Notes: a model not told the origin generated them from the sequence alone. Numbered from the stretch's first letter, positions 21,855 to 34,950 are shown. The stretch is DNA of 64,000 bases from Corbicula japonica (GCA_038501625.1 JAZAYU010000262.1:310001-374000), one strand, 5' to 3'. Made by a program: numbers and translations.

Positions 21855-24705
21855 TCTAGATTAAAATATAGGATTGATAGACACGTTGCTCAACAATGTT
21901 GACGTCAAAAACTACAAAAAAAATATCCAAATCTTTTGAAATCTTGTCAGAATTATGTGTAAGGATCGCTTAATTGAAATATGCAAAATATTTTCACCTT
22001 CCGACGAAGGCTTTTGAAAAACAACGCCCTCTATCGAGGCACCCTGATTTTTGCCATTTTTTTCCCTAAACGTAAAGATTTTACTATGTAGTTTAAGTCA
22101 AATGACACGAACTTTGCCCGGAAAATGCACAAGAACAAGCATGGGTTTAGTTAAATCTTTGAATCGAAACATTCTATGTACTTTAAATATAATAAAAATC
22201 TGCGTAATGGAAGCTGTTTGTGCACGGTTTTTAGCGTACCCGTACTACCTTTGACATAAGCGCAAAAGCGGACAGTGAACTATCGTTATCTTTAATACGT
22301 TAGTCCCAGCTGTCTATATTTTTGAAATATGAAAAAAATGGGTGTCTTCGGGTTACCTTTTGCGTAAAGATAAAAAAACGTTCAGAGTTTTGCGTTCGGA
22401 TCAGAACCGACGTCATAATTTCAAATAATACCGGACGGCGTGTTAACGTCTATTTAACGTTGATTAAGGTGGAACGCGACACTTTACGAATTTTCGAATT
22501 TCTGTATGAAAGTTGGTATGGCATTTATGGACGATTATTCCAGCATGAATCCGCAAACCGTGTTTTGATTAATCAAATAGTTGTTTAGATGTTTACCTTC
22601 AAAGTTAGCTATCAACGCCATTTTTTGCAGTGACGTCAACGACGATAGCCAAACACTTTTTCGGGGCTGGCAGAAAATTGTGGTTTCCGATTTCATTTAT
22701 TCTTTCACAGATGAATTAGCGCTGAAAATACCTTTCCGGTGATAAAAGATTTAACATAATGTGACCAGTTTTGACAACGTTGTGTACCGTTAAACGACGT
22801 TTTTGCGTTAAAAACGACGTCAAGTTTTGCCCTTTTTCTGTCGATTTTTCAAAATTGTTAAAAATTCCCGAATTTAATTTTTGATTTTTTTGCTTAAAAG
22901 ATTTGAGAAAAGCAATTCCAATTGAATAAGCGAATAAAATTCTGGGGTCACCGACTTAGTTATTGTGCTATTATCATTTTAATTACCCCTCTCCCCTTTT
23001 AACAAAATACGTTAAAAAAATTAGTTCATTAATTAAAAACTTCGTCAAAAGACACCACAGAGGCAGTTGAATTGAATTATCATATAAAATGACATCTAAT
23101 CGATTTCTCTTATGTTTCTCTTATGTTGATTTTTCAAAAATATCTTTAAAACCGTTACCAGGGGGTAAACACGAGCATTCCAAAATGCGTATAATACTTA
23201 CGTCAGTTATTTGTATTCGGACGTTACACTTATAATTATCAAGTATTTCGATGTTATACTTACAATTTCATAAATTCTGCTGTTTTCTTCTCATATTGTC
23301 AAAGCATTTTCGCAAAGGCGTGCTAAATTTATTTAATAGTCTTCTTAATTACTCAAGACACGCACAAGATTTCTGTGTAGTTATAGACATTTAATTAAAA
23401 CTGTTCAAATCGTCAGTCTATGCACGTAAAAGAAATACTGAAGGGATGCTGAAAACGGCCATAGCGAAATAACGAAGTCGGTGACCCCCAAATTTTATTC
23501 GCTAATTCGATTGGAATTGCTTTTTTTCAAAATTTTTAAGCAAAAAAAACAAAAATTAAATTCGGGAATTTTTCACAATTTTGAAAAAGTCGACAGAAAA
23601 ACGGCCAATCTCGACTTCGTTTTTAATGCAAAAACGTCGTTTAACGGTACACAACGTTGTCAAAACTGGTCACATTATGTTAAATCTTATATCACCGGAA
23701 AGGTATTTTCAGCGCAAATTCATCTGTGAACAAAATAAATGAAATTGGAAACCCCAATTTTCTGCCAGCCCCGAAAAAGTGATCGGCGAGTGTCGTTGAC
23801 GTCACTGCAGAAAACTGGCGTTGATAGCTAACTTTGAAGGTAAATATCTAAACAACTATTTGATTAATCGAAAAACGGTTTGTGGATTCATGCTGGAATT
23901 ATCGTCAATAAATACCATACCAAATTTCATAAAGAAATTCAAAAATTCGCAAAGTGTCGCGTTCCATCTTAATGCATACAATTAAAAGAAAAAGATTGAA
24001 AAACGAAAGAAACAATCTGTCCTCATATGACATGTTCGTCAGCAAAAAGTTGGTGACAAAACAGCGTCAAAGGTACTCGCGTACACGTATGGGTTTAGAC
24101 GCGAAAACAAACCATAGGGGTTGCTTACAGAGTTTCAGGATAAGGACTTTCAACATAACTAAATTTAATAAAGAACAAAATGGCCAACGGACAAAGACAG
24201 TTTCTTACTATATAACATACTTCGATAAATTATATTCTTCATTTCTGCTGATGAAATTTCTTTAAAAAACCATATCGTGAGCATGCATTCCGTACATTCC
24301 ATACATGCAAAAACCCAAAAGTGTACACTGTCCTATGATATATATTTGATAAATTTAAATGTTTGAAAAACAATAAAGAAAGTATATATTTGTCAAGGAA
24401 TTTTGATTTGTTTTAAATACGAGTTAACGCTACAGAATTTAACAATTTTTCGCATAGAGGTTAAAAATAGTGTTTCAATTATTTACGCCGTTGGGTATTA
24501 ATTTAAAAATGACGTCGTCGTTGATCCGAACGCAACAACTCTGAATTTACGTGTTTTTTACGCAAACAATTACCCGAACCTGAAGACACCCATTGTTTAT
24601 TTCATATTTCAAATAATATAAACATTTGGCAAAAACTATGGTTTGGACACTATTTTTGACGTCAAAACTGACTGAGCAACGTGTCCATCCACCTTAATTT
24701 TTAAG
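21855..24705. mobile_element. 2.85 kb foldback element
   Basis: Two arms pair as inverted repeats: about 21860-22960 against 23470-24700, with a spacer of about 500 bp. Matching anchors include CTGGCAGAAAATTG with CAATTTTCTGCCAG, GTGGAACGCGACACTTT with AAGTGTCGCGTTCCA, and outermost GACACGTTGCTCA with TGAGCAACGTGTC. The arms differ by substitutions and indels, so the element is old. Open frames across it are short and unconvincing. A further fragment of the arm lies at 26815-27052. The class is unresolved. Confidence 0.75.
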
Positions 24706-25524
24706 CTTGTGTACAGCGTAAACATTTGTTCATACAGATTTCTATTGATGGGTGCCATACTTGATCTCTTCCTCGGGCGTGGAAAAAACCAACGTCGCAC
24801 GGAAATTGTAAGTTAAAAAGCATCAATCCCTGCCAGCAGCAAACATTTTTATAATTGTATTTTTAGGGCAGGGGTAGGTTTTACAATACAAGCTAATTGT
24901 AAATTATACTAAATAATTGTAAAAACAGCCAGTAACGAGTGAATTACTTTTGGTTCATTTGAATCGTTTAATATATTAATTTCTTTGTTGCACTAATGCC
25001 TTTCTATTTTTGTGTTCTTTGATTTGTATTTGTACATGTATTCTCCATTTTCTTTTGTTTATTTAAACCAGAATACTGTTCCAATTTTGGAAAATCAGGG
25101 AAACTTTTAAATTTAATAGAAAGATTCTTTCCTTAAAAATATATTCAGTGGTGCAGCTTTATCGATTAAATTTAAAGGCAACATGATTATTAATTAAACA
25201 AGTGTTCCTTAATCATGTAAAGCAAAGGTGATAGCATTTGTATTTTTAAGTCCATGACTGTTTATTGTGATAATAATATACCTAACAAGGAGGCCGCCCA
25301 CATTTTACACAGATATTGAAAGATCTATTTCAACGAAACAAAATGAAGCTAAACAGTGAATAACACAGTCAAGGAGTCCTTAAATCAGTCATCAGTAATG
25401 ATATTTCTTTGATAAAACAAAACTAACAATGTTTTGTTAAAAATTAGAGTTTTGACAAATATTCCAACTCAGCAGATACTTACTCTGAAAAAGTCAACAT
25501 TTATTTTTAATGGAAAAAAAAAGC
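24706..25524. other. No gene seen
   Basis: AT-rich spacer between the foldback and the next repeat. Nothing recognised. Confidence 0.5.
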
Positions 25525-25822
25525 AAAATATGCATATCAGGAATCGCCACACTCAAAAAACACAGCCTCCCCACGCAGCGAAAAAGAAGAGAGGAAGAGA
25601 GAGAGCGCATGTTTTATATAAGTATGTCAATTAAAATAGGACGCCACAAACAATTAACGAAGAAGAGAACCTTTGGGGATACCGCCTTGGAACGGTCAGT
25701 GGCAAAACAAATTGCCAGTGGGGGTTTAAACCAGGTTCTAGGGTGCACCAACCTCACACTTTTTCGCTGCGTGGGGAGGCTGCGTTTGTTGAGTGTGGCG
25801 ATTCCTGATATGCATATATTGC
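25525..25822 (-). repeat. Interspersed repeat family, copy 2, with inverted tail
   Basis: From 25770 down to about 25530 the minus strand matches the family consensus. At 25765-25822 a second copy of the family end (GCTGCGTGGGGAGGCTGCG, then GTGTGGCGATTCCTGATATG) lies in plus orientation. The locus therefore has about 55-bp inverted ends and would fold back on itself. Confidence 0.7.
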
Positions 25823-26049
25823 TTTCTTATTACAGAGCATTAAGCCGAAACATATATATCGGGTGGTAAGTCGACGGTTGTAATAACCACATGTATCCGT
25901 TATTTTATTTACTGAATTTAATTGTATAAATTCCGTCCAGTTGTTTGGCTATATCCTTCGATGTTTAAAGCAAAAGTAAAACAAAATTTGGCTTTTTTTA
26001 TTTTCTGTTAACCGACGACTTATAATTTGTGATCGGGGATAAATGTGAA
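25823..26049. other. Spacer, nothing recognised
   Basis: Short AT-rich spacer. Confidence 0.4.
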
Positions 26050-26783
26050 GGGGCTGTCACACTATGACGTTCTGGTCATCGTTCTCTTAACGTTTCAATC
26101 GTTCAATTTTTGAGCGTTCTAGAATGAGGATGACACATCTGGCGTGTTATTAAGGTTTTGTCTAGCGTGTGTCTAACGCACTAAAAGCGTCTAACAGCGA
26201 CCAGGTAAGAAAATCCTAAAATCATTAGCATGTTCTCACGGGCCACTGACGCGCCAAGAACGATTTGTCAAAGTTGAACGAGCGTGCTGAGGCATGGAGG
26301 CTCGGGTAACGCTCGAATGACGCTCAATGGACGTCAAAAGGACGTTCGTTTCACTTTATTCACACGCTGCGTTCGCTAGGGGACCGTTTAGCGGTCGTTG
26401 ACATGTCGCCAGTGAGTCGTTCACAGCAAGGCAAACGATTTGTAACAATCAAGTAACGCTTGAGTAACGACTGTCTGACGATAGCCGAACGCGTTCAACG
26501 CTCGGCAAACGTTAGTAAAACGTTCCACGAACGTTCTCAAACGTTCTTCAGCGTTTACAATTAAACGTTGAAGAACGCTCGTTTCACAGAAAATTTTTGT
26601 GCGTATTCAAACTTTTTCCGAACCAGCGTTCTCCGCCGATTCCTGGCGATCATTGACGTTCACCGGCATTCACTAGCGTTCAAAAAAACGCACTTCTGGC
26701 ATTATCCCAGCGACCATGACGACTATCAACGTTTCATCAATCGTCGTAGAACGCTGGCCAGAACGTCATAGTGTGACGGCCCC
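26050..26783. mobile_element. 734-bp MITE with GGGGC(T/C)GTCACAC ends
   Basis: The left end GGGGCTGTCACACTATGACG and the right end are complementary over 26 bp with a single mismatch. The interior is unusually rich in words of the type AACGTTC and GAACG in both orientations. No coding capacity. I could not settle the target duplication, so the superfamily (for example PIF/Harbinger or P) is left open. Confidence 0.85.
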
Positions 26784-26814
26784 ATGAAAGTCGGTTGAAT
26801 ATGTTCAGTAATTA

Positions 26815-27052
26815 CAGTTGATCCGAACGAAAAACTCTGCTTTTACGTCCTTTTTATTTTTACACAAAAAGTAACCGGAAGACACCCTATTTTTAATTCA
26901 TATTTCGAAAATATAAACATCTGGCAATAACATTTATGTATTAAGATAACGATAATTCACCTTCTGCTTTCGCGCTAATATTAGATAATTATGACTTTTA
27001 TGACATGTCAAGTACATAGAATGTCTCAATCAAAGATTTAACTTAAATCATA
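26815..27052 (-). repeat. Fragment of the foldback arm
   Basis: The minus strand matches roughly 22140-22410 of the foldback element. Shared phrases include GTTCGGATCA, GGGTGTCTTC and TATCGTTATCTT. It represents a third copy of that family. Confidence 0.6.
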
Positions 27053-27540
27053 TTATACTTCTACCGGTGCATATTCACCTAGTGGATAAGGTGTTTTGAG
27101 TTTTTGTATCCAATTATTTTCCAAAATAAGCCTTGCTCTAATTTTAAATGCCCCTGAAGCACTGTTATCAAATATAATTTTTTTCAACAGGTTGAATATT
27201 AACATGTTGTAAAGCGCGGCCTGATAGTTTATATAAAAATGTATTGATTTTATTATTGTTTCTTATTTTTGAACAGTGTTGACTAAAACGTGTTTTCAAA
27301 GGGCGTCCTGTTTGTCCAACATATTGAATCCCACAATTTAAAGCATTTCAGGTTAAAACATAAATAATATTATCTGTTTGTCAGTCAATATTTGAATTGA
27401 TGTTTACTGAAACGCATTTTTAACTGTATTTTTGCGCCCAAAGGCGTGTTCAAGTAAGCTGAGGAAGGCATTTAATTTGATGTTTAGTGTTGCTTTGTTT
27501 TTGTGTTTGGCTGTAGAATGTAGGGGTATTTTTCAGGTCA
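27053..27540 (-). pseudogene. Penelope-like element C-terminus with GIY-YIG domain
   Basis: Minus-strand translation gives NCGIQYVGQTGRPLKTRFSQ (around 27340-27280), which contains the GIY-YIG nuclease signature in the form GIQYVG, followed downstream by RARLILENNWIQKLKTPYP near 27120-27075. Both are typical of the endonuclease end of Penelope-like retroelements. The first cysteine of the usual TCxxC motif before GIQYVG is replaced by a TGA stop, and a frame change separates the two segments, so this is a dead fragment. The reverse transcriptase part is not adjacent. Confidence 0.75.
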
Positions 27541-27934
27541 AACTATTTCTTTACTGCTCTAACATTTTCTAAACGTATAAATAATAAACATACATAATAA
27601 TATTTATTTATGCAAAGTTTGAAAGAACTGCATTTTTTTCCGTTAGAGAAATTTTGATATTCTTCCTCTTTATCAATTACCGTACAATGACAACTGCCAT
27701 ACCATATGTATGTATGTATTTTGTAATTTCCTCCTTTATTCATAGGAGCAATCCTCTTCACAAAAAGATAAGGTTTTTCGTATATGTACACTTTCTTTTC
27801 GCTCCATTATAGGAGGAAGTATGTTACCCCTACCATCATATTCATGATATCGCCAAGTATATATCAACACCACCACCGAGTATTTACACACATATATCTA
27901 TATATACAATTACATCTGACAGGTGCAGATAACT
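27541..27934. other. No gene seen
   Basis: AT-rich spacer with short TATA runs near 27890. Nothing recognised. Confidence 0.4.
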
Positions 27935-28209
27935 ATAAAGAGATAGCTTTTAGATACAGATACAGGGAATCCGGGTGCGCTACCATAGCTCTTTTCGAAG
28001 AGACCCTCTGATTCTTTAACGTGCCCGGTGTATAGCACCGATACACGCACTGAAATTCTACTTCCTGGAAGAGAACCAGTACTTAGTTGGGTGGAAAACA
28101 CTAGACGTGTAATACAGAAATTTGCAGTGCCGTGTTCGGGATTCGAACTCACGACCTCCGGATTGGCAGACCAACGCGTTACCACTGGACCACCCGTCCA
28201 CCCATACAA
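27935..28209 (-). repeat. tRNA-derived SINE
   Basis: The minus strand from about 28205 carries a tRNA-like head. It has an A box TGGTCCAGTGG (28192-28182) and a B box GAGTTCGAATCCC (28150-28138), with an anticodon-loop-like CTGCCAA that would read GCC (glycine). The body then continues leftward to about 27935 and includes CGTGCCCGGTG-like and AGACCCTCTG-like text on opposite strands. Internal polymerase III boxes plus a non-tRNA body identify a SINE rather than a functional tRNA gene. The acceptor stem does not pair. Confidence 0.75.
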
Positions 28210-29082
28210 CGTGACAGTCTAAACCCATAATCACGAATAGGCAGCAACGGCGTGCCATATATTTGCATTCATTTATGTAAAATGGGGTAGGCAAGAACTT
28301 AAACGTCATTTGTTTATAAACCACATACCTGATTTTGTAGCTCGATACCATATAATCTAAATTTCACTTTGCCCAGTGTGGGAGAAATACAGTTAAAGCA
28401 CTGTTAACAAATTTCATTAGAAATCACGATTGATTTTGGATTTGTTTACCATACACAAGCGCCACCTGTCGTTCAGACTTTTTATATAGCGATGTCTCTA
28501 GACGTTCGTCAGAGCAGTGTGACACTGATCAATGACAGAAAGTCTAGATGATCTAGACTAAAGTTTGGTCGATTATTATAATATGTCGGTCATCAGGATG
28601 ACCGACAATTACAATTTCAAAAAAGCAACATCTTCACCTCTTTAACATGTTTAAATTGCACTTGTATATAAAATGATATGATCTGCGTTTTCCGTCGTTT
28701 AGTTTTTTTAGGAGTGGCAATGTTATATTTTTTTAAGAATATGTGATTCGATAGGAGAAATATCCACTGTTTTCTACAGTTTAAGAGAATATAGCTTATT
28801 TAATGTTATATAACGTGAACTTTGTCATTTATCAATCATGGTGGATATACATGTTTGTCTAAATTATATAACGAATATAAAAAAAGTAAATTTTGATCAC
28901 ATGCCACAATTATGCTGACTGATTTGGAACTACACTATTCGCACATGTCATAAAACATGTATTTATGAACTGAAAGACATGATAATGCAACTTTTGTACA
29001 TGCATGGTAAGAACACCTCCTACATCTGATTTCTCTGCTAAGTACCTTGTTGTTTCCGTGATGGTGGCACAGGTTTAGGACA
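28210..29082. other. No gene seen
   Basis: AT-rich. Nothing recognised. Confidence 0.4.
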
Positions 29083-29205
29083 TCATGAAAGTTTTTGTGG
29101 AAATCGCTTTATCTGATATTTTTGCCATAGTTTCATTGCTGACTTAATATCAGGTCTTATGGTCTCATTCACTTCATAAAGTTCCCATTCTAACAGACGA
29201 CACTT
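29083..29205 (-). CDS. Possible 3'-terminal exon, unknown protein
   Basis: On the minus strand an acceptor TTATTGCAG (ends 29206) is followed in phase 0 by 40 codons beginning KCRLLEWELYEVNET, continuing with a helix-like KSAMKLWQKYQIKRF and ending at a TGA (29085-29083). Composition and splice context are gene-like, with no low-complexity bias. I do not recognise the family, and the upstream exon was not found. It may be the last exon of a minus-strand gene or a chance frame. Confidence 0.3.
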   Translation of the reverse strand, partial: KCRLLEWELYEVNETIRPDIKSAMKLWQKYQIKRFPQKLS

Positions 29206-30420
29206 CTGCAATAAAGCACTAAATAATGTGTCTAATGTTTTTGTATTTGAAGAAAAGATTTGTCCTTTTTTGAAGTAAAATAATGTAATATTATATGTAA
29301 TGTTATATTTTAAGTAGTAATGCACACTGAATACAACATGACTCATCACATGATATCAAGAGTCCTTGAAAAACATCATTTCATGTCAAGTTATCAAGTA
29401 TTATGTAAATGGATTTCAAGTGCAATTACTTACACTTGACTGTATACTGTGATATCATTATATTTCGCGTTAGTTTAATTTTCGCTGCTTTAACATCCAT
29501 TTAACGAAGCCAATATACTTCAAATTAGCTCATATTTTCATTAAACTTGACGGTATTCATGTTTATACATGTTCATTTAGTTATGGAAAACAGACTTTTA
29601 AAAACAGTTTGCTAGATCTAAATAAAAATCATCAAATATTGATTCAACAATAATGAAAAGAGTATTTATATATTTATCTGTGATGGCTGAAATTATTTCA
29701 AGTTCTTTACCTTGGCTTATTGAAATTTGTGAGCAGTCATGGAAGTGGAAGGTTGGCAAGACGGCAGATGAGGTTGATACTAAAATGATAATATAATTAA
29801 AAGGGTCATCAACTTATTAATCAATAATATTACATAAAAAAGAATATTATTATTTGTAATACTTTACTCAATATGTAAATTTTATATGACATGGGCTACA
29901 CCTCACCTGTGCTTCCTGATATGGAACTTATTATTTTACTTCTAGGTCCTAATAACATAATGAATCTATCACAAGTGTAGATGTAATTAACAAGCCATTG
30001 ATGTTCAGGAAATTATTACTGTTTAAAAGTATTTATGGCGGAAGACTTTGCGTTTAGTCATGATAAAAAAATAATGCTGTCAAATGACACATGCAATAAA
30101 TTTACCATATTCTATAAACTTTTCTTTCAGAACTATGAAATATTCACATTTATCATGATGATAACCGGGACGCTAACACTTAATTACATGTATATTGGTT
30201 TAATCACATGTGAGCGATCACATTGATCTGCTTTTGCACTAGTCCAATTTTGGTCATAAAAATGCAATGATTGTAAAGGCGAACATGGTGGAACATGATC
30301 CGACAACACGGATGTGATGCACAACAATTTCAATGTTATGCCATGATATCAGTAATTGTTTAAACACTTGAGTGAGTAAACCCTAAAAGAAGAAGTATTA
30401 CCCATGGAATTACAGGGTTC
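29206..30420. other. No gene seen
   Basis: AT-rich intergenic or intronic sequence. Confidence 0.4.
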
Positions 30421-31040
30421 CTAATTCGTGTTGGCGTTTTTAATCTTCGGCAGCATAATTCGGGAAGTATGAATTTCCAGTAAAATGCATTCAACTAGGG
30501 CATCGTTACATTTTCCCACAAGTATTTGTTCAATTATTTCAATATACGTGCATATCTCATAAGGATTGGTTCTTCTCACAACAAGTTCTTTGCACATTTT
30601 TTCTGGAAAAAATGTCTCAAAGATGTTTAAGTTTCTCCTCATTAACATCAGGCAAGTTATTTAAAGGTGAACCATAATCAAGTTTGGCTTTTTTATTAGT
30701 CTTTTCTTAAAGACTTTGTAGTTTTCTTTTACTTCCCAAATTCTTTCATTTGTTAGAGTTTCTTAATTTTCACAGGATTTCATTTCAAATGTTCTATCTC
30801 GTGCACCTTTAATAAATTGTATTCCAGCAAAACTATTTTTGCTACATGTGTTTGGAATGTAATAGAAGACCAAGATGGACCTAATTTTTTTCTTAAAGCA
30901 CCACCATAACAGCGAGTGTGCCATGAAACTCATCGATTTATAGATTTTGAACCATATAACATCAACGTATGGACATCTAATTTTGCGCTAAATTTGTTGT
31001 GAAATTACCAATGAGTATATCGCTTTTTTCAGCCATCGTA
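30421..31040 (-). pseudogene. Degraded coding-like relic, unknown
   Basis: The minus strand has an open stretch at 30648-30421 with a protein-like product (ETFFPEKMCKELVVRRTN, then YIEIIEQILVGKCNDALVEC). Upstream fragments in the same or neighbouring frames, down to about 31040 and including IDEFHGTLAVMVV and VFYYIPNTCSKNSFAG, are separated by stops. The pattern suggests an old, frame-broken gene or transposon protein. I cannot name it. Confidence 0.25.
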
Positions 31041-34000
31041 TTTAAAATTACATTACATTAGTTATCTATTTGTTCAAGTATATTAGGAGAGGCCCGAAGT
31101 AGATATGGTCCATTTTCCGTCAAGAAATCCCGGCAACTAAATTTTGTAAAATTATTTACGACCACATATACGCCTTTCCAATAAACAGTTTCGCAGTCCT
31201 GTACGAGTTACTTCCCGTGTCAGGCAATCAATCCAAAACGAGGCTCTGCGGGAAAGTTGAACGATCGGACTATGGCATAAGCACATAATAGCTAACATTA
31301 TCCACTATAGTAAGGTCTGCGTTTTGTCGCCGACGGTGAAAAAATAAGTTGCTGGTCTGTCATTCTGGCCAGACTTTTTTATTTTCACTTTTTTATTTTC
31401 ACATTTGTGAGATATTTAGATTTTTAATGTTTTAAGAACATGTACCATTCTTGTTGATAGTAGGCAGTATGAAACACAATTTGAACAAACATAAGCATTA
31501 ATTGTACCAATTTTTGTACAACATTTTCTTCTTACTGTCTTTTCTGCTGAAAATTATATTTTACTGGTGTGATAGTTCCAAATACTGGTAATGAGCTATA
31601 ATCCGGAAATCGTAATATATCAACATCTGGTTAAATGATCTGTAGACATATTATATAAAATTACAATCTAAATGTGTTGATACTTACTCATTTGAACTAT
31701 AGAAATGTCCTAATAATTTATGGTGTTTATGTTCTACGAATAAATAATTTTATTTTGATTTTCTTTAATTTTACGTATTCTTACAAACAAAAAATATGAT
31801 TGAAATAATAAAGGATGTGTAATCTGATTGTTGCATAAGTATCATTCGTAGAATAAAATTCAACGATTCCGATGCCGGCTCCCAATAAAGATGGGAATAT
31901 TTGTATTTAAATATGGCAGTTTGTAATTTTGGCGTAAAAGCCAAACACTTGTTTCTTATTTACGGCTTTTGTTTCTATAACATGTCGTTATGTGGATTAA
32001 AAAGGCTAAAAGGCTGAATCAAATACATTTGCTGACACATGCATTAATTAAATGACTCCGATATACTTCGAAATTGGGAGGTGCAGATACCCAGCAAATA
32101 GTTATTACACGATCTCTTTTGGTCAATGATATCTGTCCCTTTAAGTAATTGACAGGCGACCCCTTGTGCTCGACAATTTGACATTTTTATGGCATGCCGC
32201 CTTCAAAATCAATCGCCGCCGAAATATGCATAACATGATGTCAGTTGTTGATTAGACACGCTAATCCGGAAACGATTCTCAATTTAGCCGTGGAGAGAAC
32301 ACAGGCTGTTAGTTTAAGTCCTTTAGTGTTTAACGCGGGGAATAATGACTTGACACTTTTAGTCAGAGAAACTTGGTTGTTTTATAAATTATTATAAAAA
32401 ATACCATGACGCTGATGTATTTTTACTATTTCAACGAGAAAATATAATTTTCAAAAAAAGAATTTTTATGATAAAATCGAAAGTTGATGGTACATATTCC
32501 CTATTACGTTTATACAGCGAACAATCATTTTTCCCGTAGAACAGTCACGTGACAGGACAGGGGAGGTAACAAAAAAATCATCGAATTATTGGAAAGGCGT
32601 GTACTCCGTGACATGTGTAACAAACATCAGTCGAAAAATAACCAGAGTTTGATGCCAAACATGCCCGGTTTGTATTTATTGTATTAAAAAACGACTAAAA
32701 TCAGAAACAAGGTTCTTAATAAATTTTTGGCCTTATTACACGTCTTATGGCTTTACCATATTGTATTTTAAAAGGTTTAATATTAGATTTTGAAAAAAGA
32801 AGCATTTTGATGAAAAGACCAATTATTAATTATTTTCAGTGTTGCATTATTATACATCTTACACTCTCACAGTACTTTGTTTCGAAAATTGTCACAGTTC
32901 GAAACATTTTGATGACAACGACCAAGTCTACGTTGTATATACATGTACTTTATAGTACATAATATATAATAATGTAAAATATTATGAATACGTTTACCAT
33001 GTCATGTTAAACTTTAAATTTATTAAAAGTTCCGTAATTCAACCATAAATAAATGTTTGCTTTTCAGTTATGGTAAAAATTACATTCAGAAAAATATGTG
33101 AACGATATATACTAGAAATGGCATCTTTAAGGTGTTATCGAATGATAAAATGTTGCAAAATTTAAAACAGTTAATTACACATGTCTGATGCAAGTCGTGG
33201 CCATATCATTTTACATTATTACAACTGTCTAACGGCTGTCTAACAAGCACCCTGTGATATGGTCACAGCAGCTCATTGAGAACAACGGCCATAATATAAT
33301 CATTGACTTCAAGTTATTGTCTTTAAACAGCTGGACTACTGGCCTTTGTATCGGAGATATGCTGTCAAATTGCACTTAAAAGTAGTTCCAGTTTTGCTGA
33401 TAGGTTTATTCACTAATCAAAACGGAATGATAAATAGATTCAGAAATAAAAAAATGATAAATATTTTAGTAAGAAATGTTAAAAAGCTTTTGTTACATGA
33501 ATATTTTAACCATTGTTTCATTAATTTAAAAGAAACACAGCAGATGATAAAGAATTCAATAATTTCCACTGTCTATGAGGTTCTATCTCGCAACCCTCTG
33601 GTTGTTACATGAAAGTTACCTACAAAATGGCCATCGAAATATTTAAAAGTGCGTTTAGCATAAAGTTCAGATTAATAGTGCACAAAGTTTACACAGAGGC
33701 ACAAAACTTTACAAATCCTTGATTTAAAATGTGTAAAATTAAATATATAAAAAAGTAAAAATACGCAACTATTGTTATCTATCTGATGGTGATGATTTTC
33801 GGTAACTGTTAGCTCATACAATGTTTACAGTATTAATCACTTTAATCATAAACGGAACGTATTATGCGAAAAAATATTTTCTGTTGTTTTTTGTTTTAAT
33901 AAAACATTTTGCAATATCAATGCAACCAAAATATTGCGAATGTACACAATTTGATTTCAAATATATCGAAAATCAAATACGACAATCTCTTCAGCCGAAA

Positions 34001-34429
34001 TATGGAATAAAATTTACCAAATTTGGTACATAAAATAATAACACCTGTTTGTCACTTTTTACAGTAAGGCTTAAAAATCAAATTAGCAACGTATATGTCA
34101 CAGGTACATTGTATTTTAAATTGAAAATGCTTATTAAAAACAACTAAAAAGTTTTTATGCCGGAATAGTTATTTTCTTACTTACATTAAAAATAAATGCA
34201 ATACTATATAAATACATGTGTCTTCATTAAAATATGTATTAAAAGGATGTAAACACTTTCCATGGTTTTAAATATTATGTTTACTTTCACTTTTGCTATT
34301 TTGTAGGCTACAATCTGATTGGTTCAAAGGGTTAGTGATAAAAACACGTTTTAGTTACTCGTCGTCAGATCCTGATAGCGTTGCGGTTTTAGGAGATGGT
34401 TTTAATCAGAATGAAATGAATGTAACTCG
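31041..34429. other. Long region without a recognised gene
   Basis: AT-rich sequence. Open frames near 32750, 33350 and 33820 have low-complexity, I/N/K-rich products and no splice context that I trust. No repeats recognised. Confidence 0.5.
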
Positions 34430-34950
34430 GCTAATGTATCTTTATTTTACATACAGTAAGACAAGTTAGAGAAGTAAAGAAAAAACTAGATCTAAAAATG
34501 CCTTGAAATTCTATGTATGTAAATGCACCAAAAGTAAGCAATACAAAACATAATTTCATATTTCCACGTTAATGTAATGATACTAACCAGAAAATGTTGT
34601 GTACTTTGTAAAAAAACTTTCAACTACTTAAAGAGAAATCAGTGATTGTCATCCGTTTACGCGATCAGAAAGGGACCAGGAAATTAAAGGGCAAATACAT
34701 TTTTTCGAATATCTTGTCAAGTTTATTTATGTAAGTCACAAGGACACAATAAATTGTTGTCAGTGTCACATTGCTAATGTGGGCATTTAAAATGATGTTT
34801 TGTGTTGTTTAGTTTTTGTGAATTCGTATAAATAGAAGTTGAGGGTTTTTAGATCTCGTTATTTTTCTTTACTGTTCTAACGTGTCATACCATATGCAAA
34901 ATAAATATAAGTAACATTCATTTGTGCAAAGTTTCATTTAACAGTAAGCC
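34430..34950. mobile_element. Second copy of the TTAA MITE, ends missing
   Basis: Matches the interior of the element at 13391-14098. Shared anchors are TAATGTATCTTTATTTT, ATGATGTTTTGTGTT and GTGCAAAGTTTCATTTAACA. Both terminal segments with the TTAA are absent, so it is truncated or its ends were replaced. Confidence 0.75.

Noticed and set aside
22322..22588. Open frame in the left foldback arm
   Set aside because: The matching right arm does not preserve the frame.
25434..25869. Two overlapping open frames
   Set aside because: They lie across the interspersed repeat copy 2 and its inverted tail, so they are not genes.
28130..28209. Functional tRNA-Gly gene
   Set aside because: A and B boxes and a GCC anticodon loop are present, but the acceptor stem does not pair and the sequence continues into a SINE body.
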